A stretch of 27,759 bases of DNA, from IMG/VR virus record IMGVR_UViG_3300031566_000295, positions 1 through 27,759 of that record, one strand, 5' to 3'. This DNA is from a virus. This document shows positions 1-6,381 of the stretch, in pieces. Under the pieces are notes generated by a model. That model saw only the letters and a list, made by a program, of their open reading frames with translations, was not told where the DNA came from and did not search any database. Position 1 is the stretch's first letter. The number at the start of each line of letters is the position of its first letter. The position numbers were made by a program, and so were the translations under genes.

Positions 1-395
1 TTTGCCTTCTTCCCACTTACACTCATATTGATGAATACTAAAGGAGAGGTTGGAGAAGCCCCTAGCCATCTATGTGGATCAATATATACAGATAATTGGC
101 CAATCATGTAACATAATCCAATAGTGGTTACAAAAGTTTTCCCATAACCAATAGCACCACCCAATATTATTTCAATATAACTCTTTTCTGGATCAAAAAT
201 ATCTTCTAAATCAGGACGATTTTCTGGATACAAATCTTTGGCAATCTTACCAAAGTAATAATCATCATCTAAAAACTGTTGAATAGATACAAATGGATAC
301 CCTTCTTTGTATATTCCATTTAAACCTGAGTCAAGGGCATCAATAGAAAGCCCAGAATGATAGATATTTTCAATTATCCTACTGTTATCCAACAC
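1..395 (-). CDS. terL: Terminase large subunit, N-terminal part (partial)
   Basis: This is the ATPase-nuclease motor that packages DNA into the prohead. Only the first 131 codons are in the window; the rest runs off the left edge. The visible part holds a P-loop, GGAIGYGKT, at about residues 83-91, followed by a TerL-like stretch (SPLVFINMSVSGKK). The P-loop is unusual for a terminase in having Ala-Ile-Gly-Tyr where Arg-Gly-Ser is common. I chose the GTG at 395 because GGGAGAA lies 8 bases upstream, overlapping the end of the preceding gene; a TTG follows directly as an alternative. The gene starts 2 bases after the stop of the upstream ORF, so the two are probably co-translated. It marks the start of the late (packaging and structural) region. 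The identification rests on the P-loop and its context. Confidence 0.8.
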   Translation of the reverse strand, partial: MLDNSRIIENIYHSGLSIDALDSGLNGIYKEGYPFVSIQQFLDDDYYFGKIAKDLYPENRPDLEDIFDPEKSYIEIILGGAIGYGKTFVTTIGLCYMIGQLSVYIDPHRWLGASPTSPLVFINMSVSGKKA

Positions 396-397
396 AG

Positions 398-868
398 TTA
401 TTTTCTCCCAGACATTCTCTTTTTAGCCTTCTGAAGTTCCTTGGTAAACCATTCCAGCATCTCAAACTTCTTATCTTCCAACCGCCCCATTAATTCATCC
501 CTAATATCCGAGTCCAACCCAGAAAGTGATTCCTCAATAAACCCCTTTCTAACATCCTGTGCTGCTCCCTGTAGTACCGGCTCCATCTCTGTAAGAAAAT
601 GTTCGGTTTCTATCAACCATTGAAGTACTAATCTAGCAACAGCAACCTCTCTATTAGCCTCTGCTGCAAATTTCTTTTCCGCTAATCTTTCTGCCTGGTA
701 AGTTATAAACTTAGAAAAGTGTGCGTAAACCTTATTATAAGCCTCTAACTTAGCTCTAACTTGGCCAATATCCTTTAACGCCAGATCAACAGCTTCTGAT
801 TTAATAATAACAGTAGCCTCAGAAATAGTTTCTATTTCAGTAGTAACAGCTTTAAAATTATTCTTCAT
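398..868 (-). CDS. Unknown helical protein next to terL (small-terminase position)
   Basis: A 156-residue protein that I do not recognise. It is rich in Glu, Lys and Ala, predicted to be nearly all helix, and has a very basic end (KAKKRMSGRK). There are no Cys pairs, signal peptide or membrane segment. It lies immediately upstream of the terminase large subunit with a 2-base gap, the usual place for a small terminase subunit, but no helix-turn-helix is obvious, so that role is only inferred from position. The start at 868 is supported by AAGGG 8 bases upstream. A 65-base gap separates it from the Mor-like gene, and no sigma70-type promoter is visible there. Confidence 0.75.
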   Translation of the reverse strand: MKNNFKAVTTEIETISEATVIIKSEAVDLALKDIGQVRAKLEAYNKVYAHFSKFITYQAERLAEKKFAAEANREVAVARLVLQWLIETEHFLTEMEPVLQGAAQDVRKGFIEESLSGLDSDIRDELMGRLEDKKFEMLEWFTKELQKAKKRMSGRK

Positions 869-933
869 TTATTAACCCTTTATAAATATAGTATGGCAAA
901 TCTAACCATTCTCCATAGTAAAAACCAAAATAT

Positions 934-1551
934 TCAATGATTCTCAGCAATTTTTTTTAGTACTAATTTTACCGCCTCATCAATCTTGTACTCCCTGCCT
1001 GTAAAGATTGGGTGTTTCTGTACATCCAATATACATTTACTCTTTAACTTATCCACACCATCTTTAAGAACAAAGAGATCCTCAGGATTCTGGGTGATAT
1101 CATGCACAGAAAAATACCCAACACCATACTTATCAGTAAATAATCCTCTCATATCTTTATTAAATTTTTCAACATTTTTCCTGTAAATTGTTTCCACTAT
1201 TTTTCCCACTGTAGTACTTGTTAATTTCATACTAGGAAGCCTGTTTCTTTGGGAGTAATATATATTCCTTATTGTATATTCAGGAATACCAAAATAATGG
1301 GCTAATTGTTTTACATTCGTATGATTATTTAAAATAGAAAGTGCATCAACAATAATTTTATTTCTAAAAGTTTTCCACATAGTATCTATCTTTGGAAAAC
1401 ATATTGTTCTACCATTGTACAGTATCATCAACTTTAATACCGTATCCTGATCAAAATGGGTTAATAAATCTGCAATAATAGAATCTGGATACCTACTCTG
1501 TACTTCAGATAAACTTTCCTTAATTATATCGGACTTCGATTTTTTAATCAT
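934..1551 (-). CDS. Mor-like helix-turn-helix protein, possible late-transcription activator
   Basis: A 205-residue protein whose central part (about residues 38-104) resembles the Mor/C family of phage late-gene activators: a Leu-rich helix, a turn containing NGRTICFPK, a basic segment, then a helix-turn-helix around residues 79-100 (NVKQLAHYFGIPEYTIRNIY). In Mor, the segment containing the Pro-Lys helps shape the dimer and the HTH contacts DNA upstream of -35. The C-terminal half (residues 110-205) has no family that I recognise. The first 8 bases overlap the end of the sigma-like gene, so the two are probably translated together. It sits just before the terminase region. An alternative reading is a sigma region-4-like partner. 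Assignment is from motif shape only. Confidence 0.6.
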   Translation of the reverse strand: MIKKSKSDIIKESLSEVQSRYPDSIIADLLTHFDQDTVLKLMILYNGRTICFPKIDTMWKTFRNKIIVDALSILNNHTNVKQLAHYFGIPEYTIRNIYYSQRNRLPSMKLTSTTVGKIVETIYRKNVEKFNKDMRGLFTDKYGVGYFSVHDITQNPEDLFVLKDGVDKLKSKCILDVQKHPIFTGREYKIDEAVKLVLKKIAENH

Positions 1552-1906
1552 CTAGTTCATCCACTTCCATAAGTAAAGAATCAATAGGAACACAATTAAT
1601 CTTTGAATGCTTAGATATCCTTGTAAGACTAGAATCCATAAAACCCCTTACTTTGAAGAAGAAAAAATTAACAGGAACAGTATCTTCAAGGCTATTTCTT
1701 AACTTGTCTATATTTTTCCAATTCTTCCAAATACAAAGTAAAACATCTTGCCGTATATCATCATAAAATTCTGAAAAATCAGGAAACCTGAGTAATATCT
1801 TATTAATCATTGGTATAAGAGCGTGCAATAAAGACCTAAAATCCTCTTCTTTCCCAAATGTAATATAGAGTATTGATAATGCATTTATTTCATCTTGGTC
1901 ATACAT
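1544..1906 (-). CDS. Sigma factor region-2-like protein
   Basis: A 120-residue protein that looks like an isolated sigma region 2. Residues 45-65 (EFYDDIRQDVLLCIWKNWKN) resemble the region 2.1-2.2 helix that binds the RNA polymerase clamp, and residues 78-98 (PVNFFFFKVRGFMDSSLTRI) resemble the aromatic and basic region 2.3-2.4 helix that melts and reads the -10 element. The acidic tail ends in DELDD. It is much shorter than a full sigma factor and has no region 4; T4 gp55 and SPO1 gp34 are known precedents for minimal phage sigmas. Its start follows GGGAAA and overlaps the primase stop (TAATG), and its end overlaps the Mor-like gene by 8 bases. Likely role: late promoter recognition. Confidence 0.55.
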   Translation of the reverse strand: MYDQDEINALSILYITFGKEEDFRSLLHALIPMINKILLRFPDFSEFYDDIRQDVLLCIWKNWKNIDKLRNSLEDTVPVNFFFFKVRGFMDSSLTRISKHSKINCVPIDSLLMEVDELDD

Positions 1907-2805
1907 TACAACATTTCCCTTAATAGTAACTTAACCTCCCCTGATGTTGTAAAGAACATAGCCTCATTAAGCACTTCTTTCATCCTCTCCTTTGTAATAC
2001 TAGCAGGATCTTCCTCACCTGATAATCTACACAATTTAGGAATATGCCCAAAACCTTTTAATGTCCTAGCTATCCTCATAGCCCCATCCAGGGCATCCCC
2101 ATCCAACATTATGTAAAAACACGTATCCAATTTTAAAAGTTTAAAAAGCTGCCCATTATGCAGCTGTTTCCCATTAATAGCAATAAAGGCACCACCATCT
2201 TTGACAGAACCTAAAATTGCATCAAAAATCCCTTCTACAATCACAACATAAGGTGGGTTATTCTTCCTTACAGCATCCCACCCAAACATACATTCACTGG
2301 TTGTATTTATAGTTTCCCCATGGTGAGGAAATAAATATTTTGGTTTCACGCCTTCTAGAAAGGATCTGGCCACAAAACAAACAATCCTACCATCCTCTAA
2401 AATAGGTACTAAAACCCTCCCATAGTACCTACCAAAAGATGCAAATTTAATATTATAGAACCTTATTAATTCTTTAGTAAATCCTCTACTTTTAAGGTAT
2501 TTTAAAGCCTGCCTGTCAAGTTGATCATGTATACCAGTAACCTTTCTAAACTGTAAAAAGTCTGTTTCCGTATGCCGCTCTTTCTCAACTAATCCAGGCC
2601 CGCTTTCTATCTCATCCCCATTTCCATAATCTAATGCTAACTGCCTAATAGTACCTTTTTTCCCACAAAAATGGCAAATAAAAAACCCCACCTCAGCGTT
2701 AACATAACAGTGATTATGGGTAGGATGATCACCACAATATGGGCATCTAATGCAGTATTCCTGATTTGATTTCCATTCCCCATCAAAAATATCATCAATT
2801 AGCAT
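1906..2805 (-). CDS. DNA primase, zinc-finger plus TOPRIM (DnaG type)
   Basis: Makes RNA primers for lagging-strand synthesis, probably with the DnaB-type helicase encoded at 21696-23045. With the start at 2805 it has 299 residues. An N-terminal zinc finger has C21, C24, H27, C44 and C47 (CPYCGDH, CHFCGKKG). It is followed by a primase core with YYGRVLVPI, and a TOPRIM domain with E191 (VVIVEGIFDA) and D235/D237 (YIMLDGDALDGA). The reading frame is open upstream to 2937, but that extension runs through a tRNA gene and gives a nonsense-like N-terminus; ATG 2805 has GGTGGG just before it and sits directly in front of the zinc finger. There is no C-terminal helicase domain, so it is a stand-alone primase. 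Confidence 0.9.
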   Translation of the reverse strand: MLIDDIFDGEWKSNQEYCIRCPYCGDHPTHNHCYVNAEVGFFICHFCGKKGTIRQLALDYGNGDEIESGPGLVEKERHTETDFLQFRKVTGIHDQLDRQALKYLKSRGFTKELIRFYNIKFASFGRYYGRVLVPILEDGRIVCFVARSFLEGVKPKYLFPHHGETINTTSECMFGWDAVRKNNPPYVVIVEGIFDAILGSVKDGGAFIAINGKQLHNGQLFKLLKLDTCFYIMLDGDALDGAMRIARTLKGFGHIPKLCRLSGEEDPASITKERMKEVLNEAMFFTTSGEVKLLLREML

Positions 2806-2829
2806 ATCCCACCATTTTGATCCAAAAAA

Positions 2830-2903
2830 TGCCCCAGGTCGGATTTGAACCGACACTTGGTGAATTTTAAGTCCACTGGCTCTTCCAATTGGCCTACTGG
2901 GGC
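2830..2903 (-). tRNA. tRNA-Leu (UAA), class I-like with short variable loop
   Basis: The 7-bp acceptor is GCCCCAG/CTGGGGC, and the discriminator is A73, as expected for Leu. The D-arm has 3 bp with GG in the loop. The anticodon arm is GTGGA-CTTAAAA-TTCAC, anticodon UAA at 2869-2867. The T-arm is GTCGG-TTCAAAT-CCGAC. CCA is not encoded. The variable loop is only 5 bases (CAAGT), whereas bacterial Leu tRNAs normally have a long variable arm. It would read UUA codons. Confidence 0.85.
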
Positions 2904-2907
2904 ATAA

Positions 2908-2983
2908 TGCCATGGAGAAGATTCGAACTTCCAACACATAGGTTCTAAGCCTACTGCCTCTACCTTATTTGGGCTACCATGGC
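2908..2983 (-). tRNA. tRNA-Leu (UAG), class I-like with short variable loop
   Basis: The acceptor is GCCATGG/CCATGGC with A73. The D-arm has a 3-bp stem (GCC/GGC). The anticodon arm is GTAGG-CTTAGAA-CCTAT, anticodon UAG at 2947-2945, reading CUA. The T-arm is GGAAG-TTCGAAT-CTTCT. CCA is not encoded. Like the neighbouring Leu tRNA it has a 5-base variable loop (GTGTT) instead of a long arm. Only 4 bases separate it from that tRNA. Confidence 0.85.
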
Positions 2984-2986
2984 AAA

Positions 2987-3057
2987 CAACCCTCCTTGGA
3001 TTCGAACCAAGATTGCCGGGATCAAAGCCCGGTGTCCTACCATTGAACGAGGGGGTT
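2987..3057 (-). tRNA. tRNA-Gln (UUG)
   Basis: The D-arm is GTTC/GGAC, the anticodon arm CCGGG-CTTTGAT-CCCGG with anticodon UUG, and the T-arm CTTGG-TTCGAAT-CCAAG. The discriminator is G73, as usual for Gln. The acceptor AACCCCC/GAGGGTT has one C-A mismatch at pair 6-67. It starts with A1-U72, a weak first pair like that of bacterial tRNA-Gln. CCA is not encoded. The 4-base variable loop is CAAT. Confidence 0.85.
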
Positions 3058-3061
3058 AAGA

Positions 3062-3134
3062 AGGGACAGGGTGGAATCGAACCACCGTCTCCTGATCCAC
3101 AGTCAGGAATTCTTACCAATTGAACTACCGCCCC
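3062..3134 (-). tRNA. tRNA-His (GUG) with atypical end
   Basis: The acceptor is GGGGCGG/CTGTCCC, the D-arm GTTC/GAAT, the anticodon arm CCTGA-CTGTGGA-TCAGG with anticodon GUG, and the T-arm GGTGG-TTCGATT-CCACC. The loop has U33-G34-U35, the recognition triplet for tRNA-guanine transglycosylase. Position 73 is U and position -1 is U, so the G(-1):C73 pair that bacterial HisRS relies on is not encoded. CCA is not encoded either. Confidence 0.8.
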
Positions 3135-3147
3135 AAATAAAGAAAAA

Positions 3148-3224
3148 TGGAGTGAGCCAGATTTGAACTGGCATCTCCCCAAAAAACTTTTGGGGGCTCT
3201 TCTTATTAATTGAGCTACCACTCC
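3148..3224 (-). tRNA. Degenerate tRNA, Asn (GUU)-like
   Basis: A complete cloverleaf outline: acceptor GGAGTGG/TCACTCC with A73, D-stem GCTC/GAGC, T-arm GCCAG-TTCAAAT-CTGGC. The anticodon stem CCCAA/TTGGG fixes the loop as AAGTTTT, giving anticodon GUU (Asn), but position 33 is A rather than the near-universal U. The 12-base D-loop lacks the G18-G19 pair. The anticodon arm extends into a strong near-perfect palindrome (CCCCAAAA with TTTTGGGG). It may be a decaying tRNA, a decoy, or a tRNA with a non-standard role. CCA is not encoded. Confidence 0.55.
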
Positions 3225-3231
3225 ATACATT

Positions 3232-3477
3232 TTAAATTACCGTCTCCATTTGTTTAAGTTCTTTAATACGCTCTATAGCATTATTCAATTCTTCTTCTTC
3301 TAATTTTACTAAACCAATTATAGCACCATGAAAAAGTTGTATTATTTCACTCACTAAAAGTGGCTTCTTTGGGATATAAAGTGATTTAATTATTTTATCC
3401 CCAGTAAAAGAAAGTATTTCAAAGCTGGAAGTGGATTTTACTGTCATTTTTAATTTTAAACCTTCCTTAATAATCAT
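3232..3477 (-). CDS. Small protein of unknown function between tRNA genes
   Basis: An 81-residue ORF lying between the Pro tRNA and the other five tRNA genes. It has a beta-rich first half (SFEILSFTGDKIIKSLYIP) and a helical, charged second half (LEEEELNNAIERIKELKQ). No Cys, signal peptide or known motif is seen. ATG 3477 has AGGGG about 9 bases upstream; an internal ATG at codon 11 has AAGGAAGG but a spacing of 13, so the first is preferred. It is likely transcribed with the tRNAs from the promoter at 3600-3628. Function unknown. Confidence 0.7.
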   Translation of the reverse strand: MIIKEGLKLKMTVKSTSSFEILSFTGDKIIKSLYIPKKPLLVSEIIQLFHGAIIGLVKLEEEELNNAIERIKELKQMETVI

Positions 3478-3500
3478 TTTATTTTTCCCCTAAAAATTAA

Positions 3501-3576
3501 TGGTGGAGAAGGTGGGAGTTGAACCCACAATTCCGGGCTTCCAACGCCCAGCTGTTACCAGCAACATCTCTTCTCC
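3501..3576 (-). tRNA. tRNA-Pro (UGG) with encoded CCA
   Basis: The acceptor is GGAGAAG/CTTCTCC with A73 and an encoded CCA, the only one of the six with CCA. The anticodon arm is TGGGC-GTTGGAA-GCCCG, anticodon UGG. The T-arm is GTGGG-TTCAACT-CCCAC. The D-arm has pairs U11-A24, G12-C23, U13-A22 and G18-G19. Position 8 is A and 14 is U, a swap of the usual U8-A14 pair. It is the first RNA downstream of the promoter at 3600-3628. Confidence 0.8.
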
Positions 3577-3599
3577 ACTGCAATATCTTTCATGTTTAT

Positions 3600-3628
3600 A
3601 GTATAAAATAATTAACAAATTCTATCAA
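3600..3628 (-). promoter_or_regulatory. Sigma70-type promoter for the tRNA-primase-sigma unit
   Basis: On the minus strand: -35 TTGATA (3628-3623), a 17-base spacer, -10 TATACT (3605-3600), each 5/6 to consensus. The start would be near 3593, about 17 bases before tRNA-Pro. The TGA stop of the upstream nrdJ gene (3627-3625) lies inside the -35 box. Confidence 0.7.
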
Positions 3629-5301
3629 GATTTCAGTTTTTCAAGATAATCCAGTACTTCTTTCTTATTAAGTGGGTATAATACCTGCTCTGCACGGCTC
3701 TTATCCACATAGACGGTTACCCCCTTAAGTTCATACAAGTACTCCTGTAACCAACTGGCTAATTGGATTACAGAGGTTCCCGCTGGAAGATTAACAGTCT
3801 TACTAATAGCCCCATCAATGTATTTTTGAATACTGGCTTGTACCTCAAAATGTTCCTCTGGTGTAAGATCATAAGAATCTACAAACCAATCTGGAATCTT
3901 CTCTTTTTTACAGAGAATCTCTTTATATAAAGGGTGAATATATATCCGCTCTCCTATTTTATCCTTCCTACAATAGGCCTTGGAAAACAGCGGCTCTATA
4001 CCACTAGTAACCCCGGCAACAAGAGAAATAGTACCAGTAGGAGGACAAGTTAATAACGCAACATTCCTAATACCAAACTTCTTAATACGTATCCTTAGTT
4101 TTGCCGGCAATTTCCGAATAAACCTAGCCTTACTAAATTCCACAGTATCAAACTTAGGAAATACCCCCTTTTCAATTGCCAATTCTACACTAGCATTATA
4201 TGCCTCATCCCGAATAAATTTAAATAACCGCTCTATCTCCTCATTAGCCTTTACTGAACCATAGCGTAGTTTCTTCATAAAAAGATAATCTGCTAATCCC
4301 ATTACCCCTAATCCTATCCTCCTACTATCCTCAGCCACAACCTTCATTTCATGTATAGGAAATGTAGTAAGATCAATTACATTATCTAATAACCGCACAG
4401 CAAGAGGAATTGCTTTCGCAAGATTAAGCCATTTTGTACTACCGTCCTTAGGATTTACAAATTTTGGTAATACCAAAGAACCTAAATCACAAGAACCATA
4501 TGCTTGTAAAGGTAACTCACCGCAAGGATTAGTTGCTATTACTGGGGCGTAATAGAAGCTATTTGCCTTTAAAAGATTACTCATATTAATAATCCCAGGT
4601 TCTGCACTAGTAATAATATTTTTTAAAATCTTATGCCATAAAACCTTAGCCCTAATCTGTTTGTATTCCCTGGCACCATAAGTAAGTTTCCAAAAGTCAT
4701 CACGCTCTACCGCCTCAATAAACTCATTTGTTATGGCGACAGAAATATTAAAATTTTTTAATTTATCATGTTTTAATTTTGCGTCAATAAACTCTTCAAC
4801 CTCCGGATGGGAAATATCAACAATAGCAATAGCAGCTGCCCTCCGCTGCCCCCCACTCTCTATCGTAGTAGCAACAGCATCAAGAGCAGTAATAAAAGAC
4901 ACAAGACCAGAAGAATACCCACCCTTACCTTGGATCTGTGTTCCTTTTGGCCGGAGGGAAGAAAAATTTATACCAACACCACCTCCAGCAGCCCATGTAA
5001 TCAAAGAATCCTTAATACAGGTACCAATCGCTTCTATATTATCCCCAATTGGAAGTACAAAACAATTCAACATATTCCTATTATACTGCCCAGCATTCCT
5101 TAGAATTCTACCACCAGGAAGAAATAATTTTGAATTTATTAAATTAAAAGTATCCTCTAAAACTGCCTTATCACCATCACTTTTTGAACAAAGTGCTATA
5201 GCCACCCTTCTTGCCAATGCTTCCCACTTCTCACCATCTTGATAATATCTAGATTCTGCAACAGTTTCCTGGTGCTTCAAATCCACATTAAGATACCTCA
5301 T
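3625..5301 (-). CDS. nrdJ: Adenosylcobalamin-dependent (class II) ribonucleotide reductase
   Basis: Reduces ribonucleotides to deoxyribonucleotides for phage DNA synthesis, using a B12 radical. It has 558 residues. Class II-like motifs include the first redox Cys in MLNCFVLP, the Gly-rich AAGGGVGINFS, SGGQRRAAAIAI, the radical site NPCGELPL (Asn, Cys and Glu all present), the second redox Cys in YGSCDLGSLVL, PPTGTISLVAG followed by SGIEPLF, and DGAISKTVNLP. No small (NrdB-type) subunit gene is nearby, which favours class II. The C-terminus (DKSRAEQVLYPLNKKEVLDYLEKLKS split by no Cys) lacks the CxxC-type tail that usually re-reduces the active site. Its ATG overlaps the end of queE by 4 bases, with GGGG 6 bases upstream. 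It is last in its unit, and its stop is part of the next promoter. Confidence 0.9.
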   Translation of the reverse strand: MRYLNVDLKHQETVAESRYYQDGEKWEALARRVAIALCSKSDGDKAVLEDTFNLINSKLFLPGGRILRNAGQYNRNMLNCFVLPIGDNIEAIGTCIKDSLITWAAGGGVGINFSSLRPKGTQIQGKGGYSSGLVSFITALDAVATTIESGGQRRAAAIAIVDISHPEVEEFIDAKLKHDKLKNFNISVAITNEFIEAVERDDFWKLTYGAREYKQIRAKVLWHKILKNIITSAEPGIINMSNLLKANSFYYAPVIATNPCGELPLQAYGSCDLGSLVLPKFVNPKDGSTKWLNLAKAIPLAVRLLDNVIDLTTFPIHEMKVVAEDSRRIGLGVMGLADYLFMKKLRYGSVKANEEIERLFKFIRDEAYNASVELAIEKGVFPKFDTVEFSKARFIRKLPAKLRIRIKKFGIRNVALLTCPPTGTISLVAGVTSGIEPLFSKAYCRKDKIGERIYIHPLYKEILCKKEKIPDWFVDSYDLTPEEHFEVQASIQKYIDGAISKTVNLPAGTSVIQLASWLQEYLYELKGVTVYVDKSRAEQVLYPLNKKEVLDYLEKLKS

Positions 5302-5939
5302 ACTTGCCCCAAAATTTTATGAATCTGACAGGATAAACGCCACTTTGGATTCTTTCTAAGTAACTCAAATACCACAGCAAAAGCACTTCTAATATCCCAC
5401 AATGGGGCGGTATTTTGGTATTCCTGGGCAAGTGCTGGCTGTAAATAATAGTACTTAAACCCCATATTTTCATAGTACTTTAAATTAAATTCTTCTACAT
5501 CCCAGTTATCTATTACCAATTTTAATTCATCCCCATCTGTAAAAAATGATTTTGTTTTAGGGGAAATTGTCACCCAATCCAGCCCAAGCCTATCCTTATT
5601 CATTAGGACGGTACCATTTGTTTCCACAGCAACTTCCTTCACCTTTCCAACCTTTAACAATCTAATTAATTCAGTAAGACTTTCATGATCTTGTAAAAGT
5701 GGCTCACCACCAGTGAATATCATAAAATCTGAAAATAAAATAGATTCTAAAAGTTTATCTGCCAACTCTCTAGGTTGATATCCCCCACCACTTGCGGCGG
5801 TCTGTGCCCAAACAGTATCGCAAAACTCACACCTCAAGTTACATCCAGAAAATCGCACAAATGTTGCCTGTCTACCGGCATGAAACCCTTCTCCCTGAAT
5901 CCCCTTAAACATTTCTGATACAATTAAATGTTTACTCAT
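5298..5939 (-). CDS. queE: 7-carboxy-7-deazaguanine (CDG) synthase, radical SAM
   Basis: Converts 6-carboxytetrahydropterin, the product of QueD, to CDG with SAM and an iron-sulfur cluster. It has 213 residues, the usual QueE length. Visible are the substrate loop FKGIQGEG (11-18), the QueE-type CX3CX2C cluster motif C33-C37-C40 (CNLRCEFCDT), the radical-SAM GGEP at 77-80, and VETNGT and ISPKTKS further on. Near the end, SCQIHKILG matches the family's conserved His-Lys. It overlaps queD by 8 bases and nrdJ by 4 bases, so it is tightly coupled. Phages use QueE for DNA deazaguanine modification or to perturb host queuosine metabolism. Here a DpdA-like gene at 19375 makes DNA modification the better guess. 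Confidence 0.92.
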   Translation of the reverse strand: MSKHLIVSEMFKGIQGEGFHAGRQATFVRFSGCNLRCEFCDTVWAQTAASGGGYQPRELADKLLESILFSDFMIFTGGEPLLQDHESLTELIRLLKVGKVKEVAVETNGTVLMNKDRLGLDWVTISPKTKSFFTDGDELKLVIDNWDVEEFNLKYYENMGFKYYYLQPALAQEYQNTAPLWDIRSAFAVVFELLRKNPKWRLSCQIHKILGQV

Positions 5940-6372
5940 TATTATCTACCACTATAGCACTAGCAATATCAGATTCCCAAACCTGAACAGACACTAGTTT
6001 TATCTTATTCCAGATGGTAAGGGAATAATACTGTAAGTCCGCCCCTACCTGACTAAAAATCATATAGGCAAGATTCTCACATGTAGGGTTTCCTGATGTT
6101 AAGGCAATTCTTCTAAGTCCAAATTTACCAATCATATCAAATAGTGGATCAGAAGGATTCAATAAAACACTATGGTCAAAATTAGAAATAGTTTTAGTAA
6201 ATAGTGATTTCAAAACCTTGAAATCCACTACCATTCCAGTATCCCCCACTGGTCCACTAACTGTAAATCGAACTTTCCACGTATGGCCATGAAGATTGAC
6301 ACAAAGACCATCATGGTCTAATAGCCTATGTGCCGCATCAAATTTTAATTCCATAACTAATATAGTATCCAT
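5932..6372 (-). CDS. queD: 6-carboxy-5,6,7,8-tetrahydropterin synthase
   Basis: Converts 7,8-dihydroneopterin triphosphate, made by GTP cyclohydrolase I, to 6-carboxytetrahydropterin, the substrate of QueE. It has 146 residues. The zinc ligands are H15 (FDAAHRL), H28 and H30 (NLHGH), with catalytic C24 in the right spacing. GMVVDFKVLK, FDHSVLLN, NPTCENLA and VQVWES are all typical of QueD. The start at 6372 follows a strong GGGGGAAAGG. It overlaps queE. The first enzyme of this pathway is encoded about 14 kb away as a fusion (20706-21653), so the pathway is divided between two transcription units. Confidence 0.92.
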   Translation of the reverse strand: MDTILVMELKFDAAHRLLDHDGLCVNLHGHTWKVRFTVSGPVGDTGMVVDFKVLKSLFTKTISNFDHSVLLNPSDPLFDMIGKFGLRRIALTSGNPTCENLAYMIFSQVGADLQYYSLTIWNKIKLVSVQVWESDIASAIVVDNNE

Positions 6373-6381
6373 CCTTTCCCC

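Noticed and set aside
881-888. TATAAATA, the T4-type late promoter motif, on the plus strand
   Set aside because: It points away from the terminase genes; a second copy occurs at 25123-25130, and about this many are expected by chance in AT-rich DNA.
909-937. TTGAAT with embedded stop codon at the end of the Mor-like gene, like the promoters elsewhere
   Set aside because: Seventeen bases downstream the sequence is GGAGAA, not a -10 box, so no sigma70 promoter is called.
2806-2937. 44-codon N-terminal extension of the primase
   Set aside because: It overlaps tRNA-Leu (UAA) and part of the next tRNA; ATG 2805 has its own ribosome site and starts just before the zinc finger.
2799-3230. Open reading frame of 143 codons on the minus strand
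   Set aside because: It runs straight through five tRNA genes, and its protein reads like translated tRNA (repeated Cys/Gly/Arg-rich segments).
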